Shown here one piece after another: positions 44,877 through 57,385 of a DNA stretch of 64,000 nt. Below the pieces are notes generated by a model. That model was not told the DNA's origin. It worked only from the letters and a program-made list of their open reading frames with translations, and did not search any database. The stretch comes from Isoetes taiwanensis (Eukaryota > Streptophyta > Lycopodiopsida > Isoetales > Isoetaceae). Within the stretch, counting starts at the first letter, position 1; every line of letters begins with the position of its first letter. Made by a program: the position numbers and the translations under genes. Where the stretch lies: contig JAJEKV010000008.1 in NCBI GenBank assembly GCA_021234155.1, forward strand, positions 2,170,307 to 2,234,306. Direction: 5' to 3'.

Positions 44877-47555
44877 GGGAACATCAACCGACCATCACCG
44901 TGATGCCACTTCAAGAAAGAGGTGGCTATGGCAACCACATAATCCGCATAACCGGAAGGAATAGGGAAGTCAACCGCGTGTTGAGAGCAATGGTAACATA
45001 GCCTTCAAGTTTGGTTCGAGCCTCATCGCCAGACCGAATAGCTTGTCAGAAGCTGTTGTTCGAGGTCACGGATCCTCGTATTCTCGCTCTAACAGAGCAT
45101 GGACCGGGTCACGGACCCGCTTCGAAGTTGTGACATGGGAGGAGGATTGCCCAGAACATGGAGTCGGAGCCCGCAATCTCGGCGTCATCAAGGACTTTTG
45201 TTTCGAGCCTCCGTAGTCGATCTTGAGAGATGAGTCGAGAGGACCGCGTGGAAAGTTGAGCTTCCAAAGAGGTAATTTGAGCCGCCACGCTACCAGAAGG
45301 TCTTGAGCTTGAGTGTTGTAATGCCGAGAGAGCCTCGTGATACGCCGCGGTCCGGGCTTTGGCAATGTTTTTTCCTTGTCAACCAAGAGAGTCTCTCTTG
45401 CCTTGACCCGCCCGATAATTCCCCGAATGGTGGTCTCAGAATTGTGCCCGCTGACAAGAAGCGCAGAGTAATCTGATTTTGGGCATTTTGAGATCTTCAC
45501 GGGCCCGTAAAAACCTCGCGGCTTGGCTTGAAGCCGGGTCTCCAGAGTATGAACTTGCATGGTAGCAGCTTTTGAAGGTCTCGCTGAACCGCTGGCTTGA
45601 GGCCTCCAGGGCCGCTTTGAACCGGCAAATATGAGAGCTTCCCGAGATTCTTGTAACTTGAGAGCAAAGCACTTTGAGTATCCTCGGCCGATATTGATAC
45701 AAAAGTCGGCGAGGGTGCGGAGGCGAGGGGCCTGTTGTCGCGGTTTGTGACGCTTGTGAGACATGATGAGAACCGGAGGGCCTCGCTTCAGAGAGGAAGA
45801 GGAGACAAAGGATACGCGTGGTGTTATGGCCGACATGACCGTAAGAAGAAGGGCGGAAGTGCCAACCGTTGATTTTGGAGGAAGGGAATGAAAGGACCGC
45901 TTGAGTGGAAGCATGAGAATGAGGAGGTGAGGGAGGAAAGTAATGACTAATGATGGCTTGAAAATGCCCTCCCACTGAAACTTCAGAGATAGAAGTGGCA
46001 ACCAAGACTGGCCAACTTCTTGGAGAAGACTCAGAGAACAACAATTGGGGCCAATCAATGTGGTGGTTGGAGCGAGTAGCAAAGGACCACTATATTATAG
46101 AAAGGTTTATTGATATGGGTGTTCTTGATAGAATACCCAAGGAACTTGCCACGTAAACTTAACAAAAGTTTCATGGGGCTTGTCAATATTTGTCGCGATG
46201 CACGCTTGTTTGATAAGCGTGAGCACCAAACCTCGGTGACATCTAGATCCCAGATGGCGACCAAGATAAACAAGGGGTTTGCAAAGGGATATGGAATACC
46301 TCGTAAATTAGGTGCCGGGTCGCTGAAATGGTGGTGCCATCGACCACCGTAGTGTATCCATTCGGCCGTTAACGATGTGAGCGATGAACCGCTTTAAATG
46401 GTCCGGATTTGGAGCCTAAGTTCCATTTGTGAAAATTCAGAAAGTTGCCGGGCGCTCGCGACTTCACCATTCGGGCCAACAAGGGCTTCACGGAAAGTGG
46501 GCGCCAAGAAAGATATCGACTAAAAGAGCGGCTCCCTCGGGAAAAGAGCTTGAAGTGTAGGAAATTTTGGTGCAGCCATGGCAAAGAGCTTCTAAAAGAA
46601 CGGTGATTCAAAGGCGGAGAGCAAAGAATCAAGACAAAGGCGCAGAGAGACTAAAAAGGTTTAGGGCGACAAATGGAGGCTTAAGAAACATGGTGAGGGG
46701 CGGCCGCGAACCGCTGATGGTGCTGTGTGTCAAAAGATGCCAAGGAGGCGATTGGGAGGCAAAAAAGTTGGCTAAGTCCCCAAACAACAAAGGGAGAAGC
46801 AATGAACTATGGAGATGAGGCGTGAGAGAATGATGGATGTGATGTGGCCAAAGGACACACATTAATGTTCGGACGGGCATGAAAAGAAGGAATGTCATTT
46901 AATGCCGGGTAACTTGAAGTGGGATATCATTAAAACGTAAGGTGTCGAAGGTACCATGGCTAGATATGCGCGGGAGAAAAGATTCTCATTTTAGAAATAG
47001 CCTTGCATTGCTGCAAAACACGCTATTAATTTTTTGATTGGTCCACGCCGATAGGGAGTTCTGGGGCCATTATATAAGAGAAGCAGAGGTTGAAGCGGAG
47101 ACACCCGATGGCGCCAAGATGTCTGGCCGGCCGGTTTAGATGACAAATGCACTATGCCTTCCAACCGCCAGGAGTGGATTACGTGCAAAATGGACCTGTT
47201 CGACCTCTGGCGGTTGCCACAATCGTGGCATTGTTATGGGGCGGTGGTGTGTCCGGCATGGCTGAAGCATGCCGATCCCCACACCAACGGGATGGAGGTG
47301 ATTCGCAGACTCCGCCGGGACCCCGAGCACAACCGGTACCACATCCTGGCAGATACCACCTGCGCCCTCAACCCGAGTAGAGGGTTTTTCTTCTTAGGAC
47401 TTAGTAGATAGGGCTCGAGCCCGCTTTTTTGTATATAGGGCGTGCCCATATGAAATAGTCGGGTCGTGCCCACATTTTGTAAAAAATTCCACCTATAATA
47501 TAAATATGCCATTTGGTTTAGTCACTATCATTTGTGTTTGTGTCGGGAACAACAT
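44877..47555 (-). other. Unassigned segment with decayed minus-strand coding potential
   Basis: Minus-strand stretches look formerly coding but change frame often. From an ATG near 46578 it reads MAAPKFPTLQALFPREPLF, then REALVGPNGEVASAPGNFLN. Near 45250-45340 a coiled-coil-like AAQITSLEAQLSTRSSRLIS occurs. At 44880-44970 a clean stretch reads VDFPIPSGYADYVVAIATSF. A TATA-like TTATATAATGG lies at about 47070 on the same strand. It lies 3' of the pol region of the second Ty3 element, where some Ty3 lineages carry an extra ORF, but no LTR of that element is found here. It may equally be a third element. Confidence 0.4.
47154..47411 (+). CDS. Small plus-strand open frame, unknown
   Basis: 85 codons, MPSNRQEWITCKMDLFDLWR ... 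GMEVIRRLRRDPEHNRYHIL ... The acidic/basic pattern looks protein-like, but I know no family, and it lies antisense to the decayed segment around it. After its stop come GC stems (GGGCTCGAGCCC at 47412, GGGCGTGCCC at 47438, GGGTCGTGCCC at 47460). It could be the tail of a retroposon ORF. Confidence 0.25.
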   Translation: MPSNRQEWITCKMDLFDLWRLPQSWHCYGAVVCPAWLKHADPHTNGMEVIRRLRRDPEHNRYHILADTTCALNPSRGFFFLGLSR

Positions 47556-48700
47556 CCTTTTGTTGATTTTCACTTTCGTGGGTATGAAATGTTTTGAGGC
47601 TAAAGCCATTAACCGTGTAGGTAATGGAGTTCCATCTAATTCAGCTAGTTGGAAAACCGGGTTGAATCACTTGAACTATTTGATAAGGGCCAAGCCATCT
47701 AAAACTTTAGTTTACCAGGAAAATTTTTGTACCGAGAATCATAAAGAAGAACCAAATCTCCTTCTTTGAATGTTTTTGTCTTCAGACGTTTGTCATGTAA
47801 AGATTTTTGCAACCGTTGTCCATGAAGAACACGAATATAAGCATCCCTTCTAAGTTCATCCAACTGTTCCAATTGATAAACCCTTTCTTTGAGTGCAGCA
47901 GGCGGATTATGGGCGGTAGCCAGTTGAAAACGGAGAGTTGGGAGAATGTACTCAAAAGGCATGAGAGCTTCTTGACCATAAACCAATTTGAAAGGAGTGT
48001 GACCAGTAGCTATTTTGAAACAAGTATTGTAGGCCCAAAGAACAGAGGGAAGTTTGTTTTGCACAAGGCGAGAAGCGCCACAAATTTTCTTGAGAATGGT
48101 GACCGAAGTTTTGTTGGTGCTTTCAGCCAAACCGCTCCCTTGAGGATAGTAAGGTGTGCTCTTTGATGATGTATCGAGATAATCCGTCGTTCCTTGATGG
48201 TATGATTGATAAAATGGACACCACGATCACCGACCCACCGCGGGGGCGCCCAAATCGCTGATGATGATTTGTTGATAGAAGTGTTGTCCCGAAGTGCGCA
48301 AGCTTCCGCCCATTTGGTAGCGTGAGTCGCGGAGAACAGAATGTAGCGGCACGGGTGTGCCGCCAGAGGGTCGATGGGTCCCACAAAATCCATTCCCATT
48401 TGCCGAAGGGAAGTGGCGTGGCGACGGAAGCGCCAAGGGAAGAGCGCCACGGGCCAGGCCGCCCCCACGCGGCAAAAGCATCACACGCGTGGGTGGGTGA
48501 GCGCCTTTGAAGAGTGTGGGCCAAAATAACCAAGCAAGAAGGATTTTTGCGGCCGTGGTGTCACCATGAAAATGACCACCACCGAGCCCTTCATGGGCTT
48601 CTCGAACAATATCCGGGACCTCATGAGGGAGAACACGATCGAAGGATGGTATCCTTACCCTTTTGTAAAGATGGCTCGCAAACCATGGCGTGATCACACG
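47556..48700 (-). pseudogene. Integrase remnant of the second Ty3 element
   Basis: Readable minus-strand pieces: HEGLGGGHFHGDTTAAKILL (zinc-binding half), GRPGPW, MGMDFVGPIDPLA (first catalytic Asp), GDRGVHFIN (second Asp), AESTNKTSVTILKKICG (catalytic Glu region), LPSVLWAYNTCFKIATGHTP, VYGQEALMPFEY, and FKEGDLVLLYDSRY ... WLGPYQIVQV. Frames change at least six times. The TNKT and YGQEALMP types suit the non-chromodomain (Tat/Athila-like) branch rather than the chromovirus-like element at 7955-18966. Confidence 0.8.
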
Positions 48701-50510
48701 ACCTCGCGGAGAAATTGATGTCTACGGATTGTCGCTATCGGAGAGAGCGTATGCCCATCCTCTGGTGGAAGAGCGATGTGAGGAGATATCGCTGAAAGTC
48801 ATGGAACCAATGAGGTGTTGCCGCGGACCGTAAAGAGTTGAGCATCGTGAAAGGCGCCCGAGACTCCAGTGGGTGGAGGGATCATCCGCGGTGGATGCGT
48901 GAAAGATAATCCGACAACATGAGATTTGCCGCTTTTGTGAACAATTTCAAAAGGTGCAAATTCTCGGCAGAAGGAGGACCCAACGAGCAATGCGCCCGTG
49001 GGCGGATTTGTTGATCAAATAAAGAAGTGCCTAGTGGTCAACAAAGAATTTGATCCGACCGCCCAAAAGATAGTGACGGAAGCGCTGGACTTGTAAAATT
49101 AAACCCAAGGCTTCGCCTCGCGGGCGAGTAGAAGGCGTCGAGAATTGAGTTTCCTACCGGGCGACGGTTTGGTTTGTCAAAGGTGCGATCATATTCTTGA
49201 GAAAGAACGGCTCCAATAGCAAAGGCCGAGACATCGACATGAACATGAAAGGGCTTGTCCCATTGAGGAGGAACAAGAACCGGGGCCTCGAGTAAGCAAG
49301 AGCTTCAACTGTTGGAAAGCAAAGATCCGCCGGGAATTCCAAGCCCGTGTGGATTCATCACCCGTGAGTTTATGAATGGATCTGCAATGGTCGCGAGTCC
49401 GGGAATGAAAGTGGAGTAATAATTGACCTTACCCAAGAAAGAGCGTGTTTGTTTTGATATTGGCCGGTGCTTGAGCCTTGAGCACACAGCGCTGATTTTG
49501 GCGGGATCCGTGGTGATACCGCTTTGGTGACCACATGTCCCAACGTAACACCGGCGACGCAAAAGGTGCATTTCTGATTGAGACTACGCCGACTCATCAC
49601 ATTTTCGAAAGACGAAGTTCCAATTTATCCAAATGGTCACCATGGAATCAGAAGGCGTAGAAGTCATCTTGAAAAATTTGCAAGAAGGGATTTTCCTTCA
49701 TAAAATCATGAAAGACCGAGAGCATGATGCGTTGAAACGTTGATGGAGAGTTTGATAATCCAAAAGGAACTACCTTGTAGGCAAAAGTGACTTACCACGG
49801 GTGGTGAAAGTAGTCTTGAGTTGATCGATTCTTTGATTGAGATCTGATTGTAGCCGAAAAAACCATCCATGAAGGAGTACATCTCATGTCCAAAGAACCT
49901 CTTCCGTAACCTCGGTCTGTGAAGGGAAGTGGAAATGATCACGCCTCCGGGCTCGATTGAGTTTTGGTGAGTCCACGCAAACGCGGATCTTACCATTGTG
50001 TTTTGAGTGCAATGACGATGGGGCTCACCCATTCAGAATATTTGACCTCATAGATCAAACCCGCAAGAAGGAGTTTGTCAATTTCCGCCTTGACCCGATC
50101 ACGGAATTGGGGTTGAGAATGCATCGCCGTTGCTATACCGACGCATCGACTTGGTAGGAATGGTGAGTTCCCCAAGGTTTTGTTGATCCCCAAGATCTCT
50201 CGTAGCTCCAGCTTAAAATGTATTTGAACTTTTGAAAGAGCGTGACGGCCCCGTTTACGATAGGGTGTCGGGGAAGATTTGCAGCATTCTGACAGTCGAT
50301 TGTTGCCTACGCCCACAATCTTGACTTCGTGAGTCTGAATATGGGGATAACTTCCGTGTCCCGGACAATATGAGCAGGAGGTTGAAGCATAACCGTGATG
50401 CGTGGCACTCTGCATGGTGAAAAAGAGAGGTTGCCGAGTTTCATCGCTGCAGGTTGCTTCATGACAGCCGCGGTACATCTGGGGAGTGAGCAGGAGGTTC
50501 AAAGATCCGA
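48701..50510 (-). pseudogene. Reverse transcriptase and RNase H remnant of the second Ty3 element
   Basis: Minus-strand blocks: DRVKAEIDKLLLAGLIYEVK and YSEWVSPIV at the start of reverse transcriptase (about 50020-50100), FGHEMYSFMDGFFGYNQISI (about 49830-49890; the conserved Asp is present), LLRRRCYVGTCGHQSGITTD and FLGKVNYYSTFIPGLATIAD (about 49390-49530), then FHVHVDVSAFAIGAVL from RNase H (about 49210-49260). The YxDD site lies in a shifted region that I could not read. It is non-functional. Confidence 0.8.
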
Positions 50511-50849
50511 AAAGTGATCAACACGTTGGATTCGATTGCAAGGAGCGGTAAGGGTCTAGCAAAGCAGCCACACCTGGTCCCGATCAAGAGTCATGTCTCC
50601 CCAAGGATCAGCATATTCGGGTAGGATGACGAGGCGCACTCCGCAAGTGGAGCCCGAATCCTGATAGATATTCCGGGCGCCCTCGAATCGGTGTCGGAGA
50701 GAGAGGGTTCAGCATTGTCGACGGAAATGATTTTGCCTGTTTCCAAGTCCATGGTGGCATTGAGGTGACCATCCGCGGATGACTAACCGATCCGCGGGCC
50801 CAAGAATGGATACTCTTGGCCCGGGCGGAGAAAAGGTCCAGCCGACCAA

Positions 50850-51340
50850 CATTTCATAATCACCGGATCTTCTCCGACCTTCCAAACACCAAATTCCAAG
50901 GGGAATCCGAGATCACCAATGTTGATGTGAAGAAGAGGCGGACGCCTTGAGGTCTCGTGATATGGCCATTGGCCAATTTGATGTCATATGGGGCACGATA
51001 GAGTTGTTTGATGCCCATTTGTTTTGCGGAGTTTATCCGCGATGAGATTGACCCGCTTACCTCCGCCAATTTGAACATGGTTGACTTGTTGATTGCCCAC
51101 CGTGGCATGTACCGTGGGAGTAGAGGTAGCGAAAAATCCAACCAAAACAACGGAGTGGTGGTAATCGGGTCCTTGAGAGCAGGATAGAGTTTCAAAATTG
51201 TGGCCAAACTTAAAGGAATTTTGATTTTGGCTAGCTCCTCTTGGAGTTCCGTGAGGCACATGAGAAAAAGGATCTCGGCCGGATCCACAAAAGGGAGGCG
51301 TGGTAAAGAAGCAAACTTCTTTGAGTAGGTCAACTTCGCA
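50850..51340 (-). pseudogene. Protease remnant of the second Ty3 element
   Basis: Minus-strand pieces VQIGGGKRVNLIADKLRK, YRAPYDIKLANGHITRPQGV and SDSPWNLVFG have the order of the protease in the Tat/Athila-like branch, where the active site is Asp-Gly-Gly. Here the Asp position reads Gly, so the active site is lost as well as the frame. Confidence 0.65.
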
Positions 51341-51499
51341 GCCTATATTTGGATATGTCCGAGAGCGGAGGTTGAGACGGAAGGTGCTTCTTGTCTTTGT
51401 TGAGCTCTAGTGGTGGCATGAACATTAGCCAACATGCGCCTTCGCCAGCCTTGCATGAGGTTCAAAATGCTTTGGCTTAACTTTAGGCATAACATGCGG

Positions 51500-53340
51500 C
51501 ATGAGTTTCTCCAAGTCGTGCAAAGTGAACCTTTTTTTTCTTCTTCATGAGGAATGGTGTCGACCGCGAAGGCAGGGTTCGCGCGCCATTAGGAATAATG
51601 GTTAGGGGACGCGGACGCCCTGGGTGCGGCGTGAAACCAAACCAACCCAATTTGATGGTCGGACTGAGGATTAAGAGCCGAAAAAATTTCTTCCCGTGCT
51701 TGTTGATCCATCCGAGGTTGATTGGCGTGAGCTGGTTGATAGCGTGATTGCCGAGGCACACGCAGGTGGCTTCCTAAGAACAGACGGCCTTGTTTGCCAT
51801 TAGCAATCCGTAGTTGGTAAGCCGTGAGGCGTAACCGATGTGGTCCGATTTGTGCGAAGCCGCTTTTGAACTTGTGGAAGTTGAGGACACGCCGTAGTGG
51901 TATGACCCCATTCTTGACAAAGTGATAACATTGAGCTTCGGAAGGATCAAAAAGGAGGACGGTGTTGGGTCCCCGTTGTTGCCCCGCTGTCGATAGAGTT
52001 GATTGGGTTGCTACCGCAGCGGGTGGTCGGCCGACATTAAGCGATTGGAAGTGAGGTGTTGTTTGCACTTGATAAACCATCTTGTTTATGAAAGGTGTAG
52101 GATGAGTGCGAAAGTGCACTCTTCCGCGGGTACGATTGCACATGTTGCATCTTTTACAATGAGGCGGGCCATTGGTGGAGTTGCACTCGCTCGCCAAGTG
52201 GCCTTGATATTTGCAGATATGGCACTGTGATCCGACCAAGCCTGGATTGGCGGTTGAGGTTGAACAGCCAAATGGGGAACCATGACGGTGGAATGAAAGG
52301 GAGCTCAAGAGCCACGCCACCACGGGAGGAAACATTGATCTGAAAGTGATTGACAAGATCGATAGCCCCGCTCCAAAGTCTTCTACGCAGTATTCAGCCA
52401 TGAGTCTGATAGTCGGAGGAAGTCCTTGGAGAAACCGCACTTCAAGATCTGGCTCAGGTGGGGGTACTCCTTGAGTTTGCCGAAAGCGTAATGTGAAGTC
52501 GACCGCAAAATCCCTCGCGCACTGGGTGGGCTCTTGTTGAAGGTCATTGAGTTGCTTGAGATGAAGTCGATCATTATCCGTGGTCCCATAGTGAGAAAGA
52601 AAAGCGGTTCTCATTTTCGACCAATCTTGTTTCAAAGTGGCTTTTGTTGGACATGAGCCATTGATGAGGAGCCACGAAGTGTGGTGGAAAAGATATGGAA
52701 TTTCAGTTGAGGTTGCGATGACCATTGGGACAGCCCAGAGCCTCAAATTCTTCCATGTGGGCCCCAAAGACTTTGGTCTAAGGGTTTGCCTTTTCGTGTT
52801 GCCAAAGGTGGGATAAGTCACCTTAAGTGTCCGAAAGGTAGAGGTGAAAGTGCTTGGCTGGGCCGGGAACCGGATAGGGATTATATTGAGGTGGAGTTGG
52901 AGGTGGTATGGTGCTTGGGAAAGACCCCGATGAAGGGGTTGGCCGAGGTGGAGGTACCGGAGGTGCCCCGATCATTGGTTTTGAGGTCCGTAAGATTGTA
53001 AACGGGGAAGAGTGGTGGGAAAGGTAGGGAAGGGAAAGTCCCGTGGAGGAGCAAAAGAGACATGTGGATATCCTTGCCCACCCGGGGAGAGATGATGGCC
53101 AGGAAAGCAGAGGCGCATGGCCGCATCGGAATGATGGATGTAGGCATGTTCGGGGTATGAAAGTAAGGTTGAGAAGGTGGAGCCCCGATAGGGCTCGATA
53201 GTGATGAGGATCGAGGTCGGAGCAATGTTTGCACGCTTTGAGGTGGGGGAATTTGGACTTAGACATGACACGAGGGGTGGGTGGCGTACCGACCGAGCCC
53301 TAGACCTAATGTGGCCTCCCTCAATGTCATAAGCTGATCC
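51500..53340 (-). pseudogene. Gag remnant of the second Ty3 element with zinc knuckle
   Basis: The longest frame (52821 to 51589, 410 codons) includes TKATLKQDWSKMRTAFLSHY, LKQLNDLQQEPTQCARDFAV and RFLQGLPPTIRLMAEYCVED, the capsid core, then a CCHC knuckle CHICKYQGHLASEC (about 52189-52230). Upstream to 53340 the proline-rich N-terminus (PPVPPPRPTPSSGSFPSTIP) is in another frame. Parts of the long frame itself are shifted relative to the ancestral one (for example 52260-52390). Confidence 0.75.
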
Positions 53341-53485
53341 ATACATGTCATTTTAACAACTTCCGCCGCTGATGACGCCCAAGCGTGACGCCGCCCGGGG
53401 AAAGAAGTTCTTCTCGTGAAGTTTCGGATGCATTATGGTGACGTAATAGAAGGAAGAGCGAATCAATCTCGCAATGGGCGACAAA

Positions 53486-54062
53486 TGTTTGGGGGTCTGG
53501 TTCTGAACTCCCGCAAGACACCCTGGTCCGGAGGACCCGCGGATCTAACAGAGGATCCCCGGGACTATGTCAATGGGATTTGCAAAAAGAGAACAAGAGG
53601 AAGAAAACGTAACAAAAGAGAACAATGAGAGGAAAAATGATAAGCTTCCTTGATATCAATGATGAACATACATGAGCTCGAATCGAGAGAAGACCAAGAG
53701 AGACAAGACTCAAAACTCTTCTATAACTCATGTGCTAGCTCTAATCATATATATATAGTACAATGGCCTTTGGCCCAATATAGACACTGGATCGATCTCT
53801 CAGGTTTAATTCTCGGAAGGAGGCCCCGATTCAGGTGAATGCTAGCAGTGCTCTCTTGAAGTGCCTAGAATCACTGATGCCGACGCAAAGGTGACGGGCC
53901 GCCACTTGTCCGAGCGGCGCCTTGTTGTTGACGGACGCAGTTTTTGATCGTGGGTCCGGCCGCTTGGTCTTCTCACGAGCCTTTGATGGTCAATCTGGTA
54001 TCGATGCGGATCCTTGTTCTTGACCTCGTCCGTCCGTCAGATGCATGAGGCACAGGACTAAC
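53486..54062 (-). repeat. 5' LTR of the second Ty3 element (577 bp)
   Basis: On the minus strand it starts TGTTAGTCCTGTGCCTC at 54062 and ends ...GACCCCCAAACA at 53486, with TGTT/AACA termini and a TATATATATATG promoter near 53750. It lies directly upstream of gag. Next to it the sequence TTTGTCGCCCATTGCGAG is in primer-site position; it is not initiator-Met and resembles the GGCGCC-type sites of Tat/Athila-like elements. No matching 3' LTR is present in the window, so the boundary call is tentative. Confidence 0.6.
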
Positions 54063-55099
54063 ATTTGTATTAACATGTGTCTTATTTCATTTATGAGAAT
54101 GATTTTAAATGATTATTTTTCTTCCTTACTAATTAGGCGAGAGCGACACATGTCTTAGTTTCAATAACCTAGTGTTGGCAGACATTAGACTAAACCTAAG
54201 CCTTGCGATTGTCATGTGGCAGATCCGGCCTTGGGTATATATGCATATGGCATATCCACCATTAACATGTAATGCACAAATCGACATGTGCCTTAATTCA
54301 TCATTTGCAAATGTACAAATCATCATGGGATTAATGTGTTGAATTAACATATGGTTTATTTGGTATAGATTACGATGGATTTGTATTGACATTATTTTGT
54401 TTATGAGATCGATTCTAAATGATTATGCCTATTATATTATATTGATGATATTTGATATTATTTACATGTGGCTTAAAATGCGAACATGTGGCAAAAGAAA
54501 AGCAATGGCATATGTCAATTGTCTAGATAGACTTCGTTCCTAGCATTTTATCACTTCGAAAGCAATTAAAGTATTAATTCGCCCTTGCTTCATTCCTTGC
54601 ATTCAAGATACATATTTTTGCCAACATGTTACATTGTTGAAGTTTTAAAATTAGCTATGATATTATCCATCAATTATTATGTACATACATGTAGAAATGT
54701 TGCTGTATTGATCGATTTTGGATGGGGAGTCGGGAAAGAGAAATTTTCGGCCGCCGCAATAAATTTCTTGTAAATAGAAAAATGATGGTAATGGTCTAGC
54801 CGAGGTTGATAATAAAAAATGCATGGCCACGGCAGTACATCCTCAGCCCGAGGCACGTGCCTCAGCCCAACCTCCGAGCGAAGACCGATAATTGCCTTAT
54901 TGGGCTTATACGGGACACCAATACTGCTAAATTGATAACTAGAGTTATTAGATTCTCACTTTCCACACAAGAGTCCAATAAGGATTATAACCCTTTCTTT
55001 ACAAGGATTCAAGGAAGTATGCATATTGGAGAGACTTCCAATACAATTATAGACCTCATTGGCTTTATCTTCAAAGAAGAAGTGCTTGAATTACCAATT
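54063..55099. other. AT-rich intergenic DNA
   Basis: No gene recognised. A degenerate 26-bp direct repeat (TTTATGAGAWYGATTYTAAATGATTA type) occurs near 54090 and 54400. It is the downstream flank of the GT2 synthase gene. Confidence 0.5.
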
Positions 55100-57317
55100 T
55101 TACTTTTTGCACCACATGGCATCTAGTTCAAATAAAATTATACAAAACACCCCACACCAAAAAAAAATTATAGAGTAAGATAATATTTCGTAAAAAACTA
55201 GAGGCCAATGCCACTTAGGAATGCAATCAACACTTGAAAATTGGGGCACTCCATTTGTGCCATATTTTAATAGGGAACCTCGAAGACCCGAGGGAAAACT
55301 TGTGGGCCATATCACATAGAAGAAAGGGACTAGCATGTGGACACTAGTAGTGAAAAGAAAGATGGAGATGCCACCTACGAGGAAAGCCTCCTCACAATTG
55401 TGAAGATCATGTGTATAAGCAATGTAAGACTTCATACAAATAGGAATAACTAAGGAAACATAGGTGAGGTGAAAGATAAAGGGCTTCAACGGATTGAGGA
55501 TCTTGGCAAAGGAAGATTTCTCAACTTTAGAGGCATCGCGATCGACACTGCTAGTGGGAATAAAATTGAATGTTGACTTATATGCAAAGATTGATCGACA
55601 TTTTCTGTCGAAGAAAAAAGGGGTCATCCACCAGAAATGTGATTCTTCTCGATTTCGACTTAGAACTTGTTGAGGAATACCCCACCATTGAATAATCCAC
55701 GTAAATCGCCAAATAACCAAGTATGCAGCAAGATAAAGCATCAAATTTCTGCTCTCCATTGAAATTCCTATGTTCAATTTTAGTTGAAAAGCCAGGATGG
55801 AGAGAAAGACAATCATCATGATAACATTGAGGATGGAAAGATAATAATAGCCCGTATGCCAAAAATAGGAAATTTTAACCAAGAAAGTGAGCTTACTTGT
55901 CCTACCCAACATGGCCTTCCAAGAGCACGAGAATTGTTGGATGGCTCCCACACACCATCTCTGTCGTTGCTTCAAATAGCCTTCAAGGGTCCAGGGTGTC
56001 AAACCAATCTGAAGATTCTTATTCAAATAAACAGATTTGTAGCCTTTGTTGAACAATGCAAATGCTGTCATGGTGTCTTCAGTGATGGACTGAGGTTGGA
56101 AGCCACCAATGTGATCAAGATGCTCGCGTCTAAAGATAGCACCAGTGCCTACACAGCTTGCAAATCCCAAGGTATTACGTTGGACCAAGACACGTTGGTA
56201 GTAAGACACAGAGGCGTCATTGAGAGGGTCTCCAATTGGGAGATTATAGTAGGATTGAGGGATTTGAACAAAGGAAACTTGAGGAGAGTGAACGATATGG
56301 GGAAGAAGGGTGCGAAGAAAGGAAGGATGAAGGATCATATCAGCATCCATCATGACAACATATTCGGAGAGCGAGTGCTGAAGGCCATAGTTGAGGTTTC
56401 CACATTTAAAGTGATGATGAATCTGCAATAGATCATGTCAAGGGGGGCATTGGCAAATTAAAAATCCCAATCCAATTAGAAGAACAAAAATACGCTATAC
56501 ATACTAAAGGATATACATACGCAAATGCAACACATACAACTAGAATGAATTGAATTAAATAGAATGGAATGATTTTTATTGAGATACCTGAGAGCGACGA
56601 AGATACAGAAGCTGCTCCCCTGCAGTTTGTGCCTTGAAAGCTTGGCAGATTATTCGAAGATCATCATCTTCTCCATCATCTAGCACTAACACCTTAAATC
56701 TATCTTGTGGATAATCCATAGCCAATGCAGCCAAAATAGTGTCTACACAAACATCAGTTGGTTCCCTGCAGCATGGTATCAGTATATCCACACTTGGGCA
56801 ATCCTCTGACAGGGCAGGCAGATCCTCACAAATAATTTTTGGGGGCAGCAGCAAATCAATACAGGCTATGAAACTGCTTATAAAATAGCCGCATTCACAC
56901 ACAAGTATTAGCACTAGCCATGGCGACCCTGCAACTGCTCTGTACTCTTTTGCATAAAGCAGGAATTTCTTGCATAGATATGCTATGAATGATGCCAAAT
57001 GTGCAAATACCATAATGCTTGTGATTATGTAACGAAACAAAATGGTCACCGAAGGCTTCCCTTTTGCATTTCTTTGCAGCAAAGGAGCTGCTTCTTCCAG
57101 ATCCGATGCTTTATAGTTTTCTGTGTAGCCCATTTTGCACTTGCTTGGAGCTCATCACACAGAGGTCATGGCTCTGCTGTAGCCGGCTATTATGCATTGG
57201 CAAATGATGAACCATTTGTCCAACAGGAACAAGAAAAATAATTAATGTCGCAATCACAAAAGGGGTGTAGGTATATTCTGATATTAGCTCAATAAATCTC
57301 GCTCTAAATCTTGACAT
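55100..57317 (-). CDS. Membrane GT2 processive glycan synthase (cellulose-synthase-like), two or three exons
   Basis: Polymerises a cell-wall polysaccharide from a nucleotide sugar in the Golgi or plasma membrane. Exon 57133-56588 and exon 56422-55100 join in phase 0 (CTCTCAG/GTATCT donor, TATTGCAG acceptor), giving 622 residues from the ATG at 57133. Catalytic features: LDDGEDDD at 151-158, DAD at 208-210, TED at 296-298 and QRQRW at 334-338. Two membrane segments precede the catalytic domain (about 34-56 and 70-98) and several follow. QRQRW and the lack of the plant CesA zinc and plant-specific regions set it apart from CesA; it resembles bacterial/fungal-type glucan synthases, and the moss arabinoglucan synthase is a candidate relative. 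An upstream frame from 57317 (MSRFRARFIELI...) adds a hydrophobic segment but is one frame off, so there is an unseen intron or a frameshift. Confidence 0.85.
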
Positions 57318-57385
57318 GTTTACGGGCAAAAATACGGGATGCAATATGCCTTTCATTTTTAAGTAGCGCTTCCATAGGAATATGC

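Noticed and set aside
45066..46082. 338-codon minus-strand open frame
   Set aside because: It is long, but another frame of the same strand shows better protein-like segments (coiled coil). Frames alternate, so I list the region as decayed rather than as a gene.
44877..47555. 3' LTR of the second Ty3 element
   Set aside because: I looked for the TGTTTGGGGG...GGACTAACA block of 53486-54062 here and did not find it.
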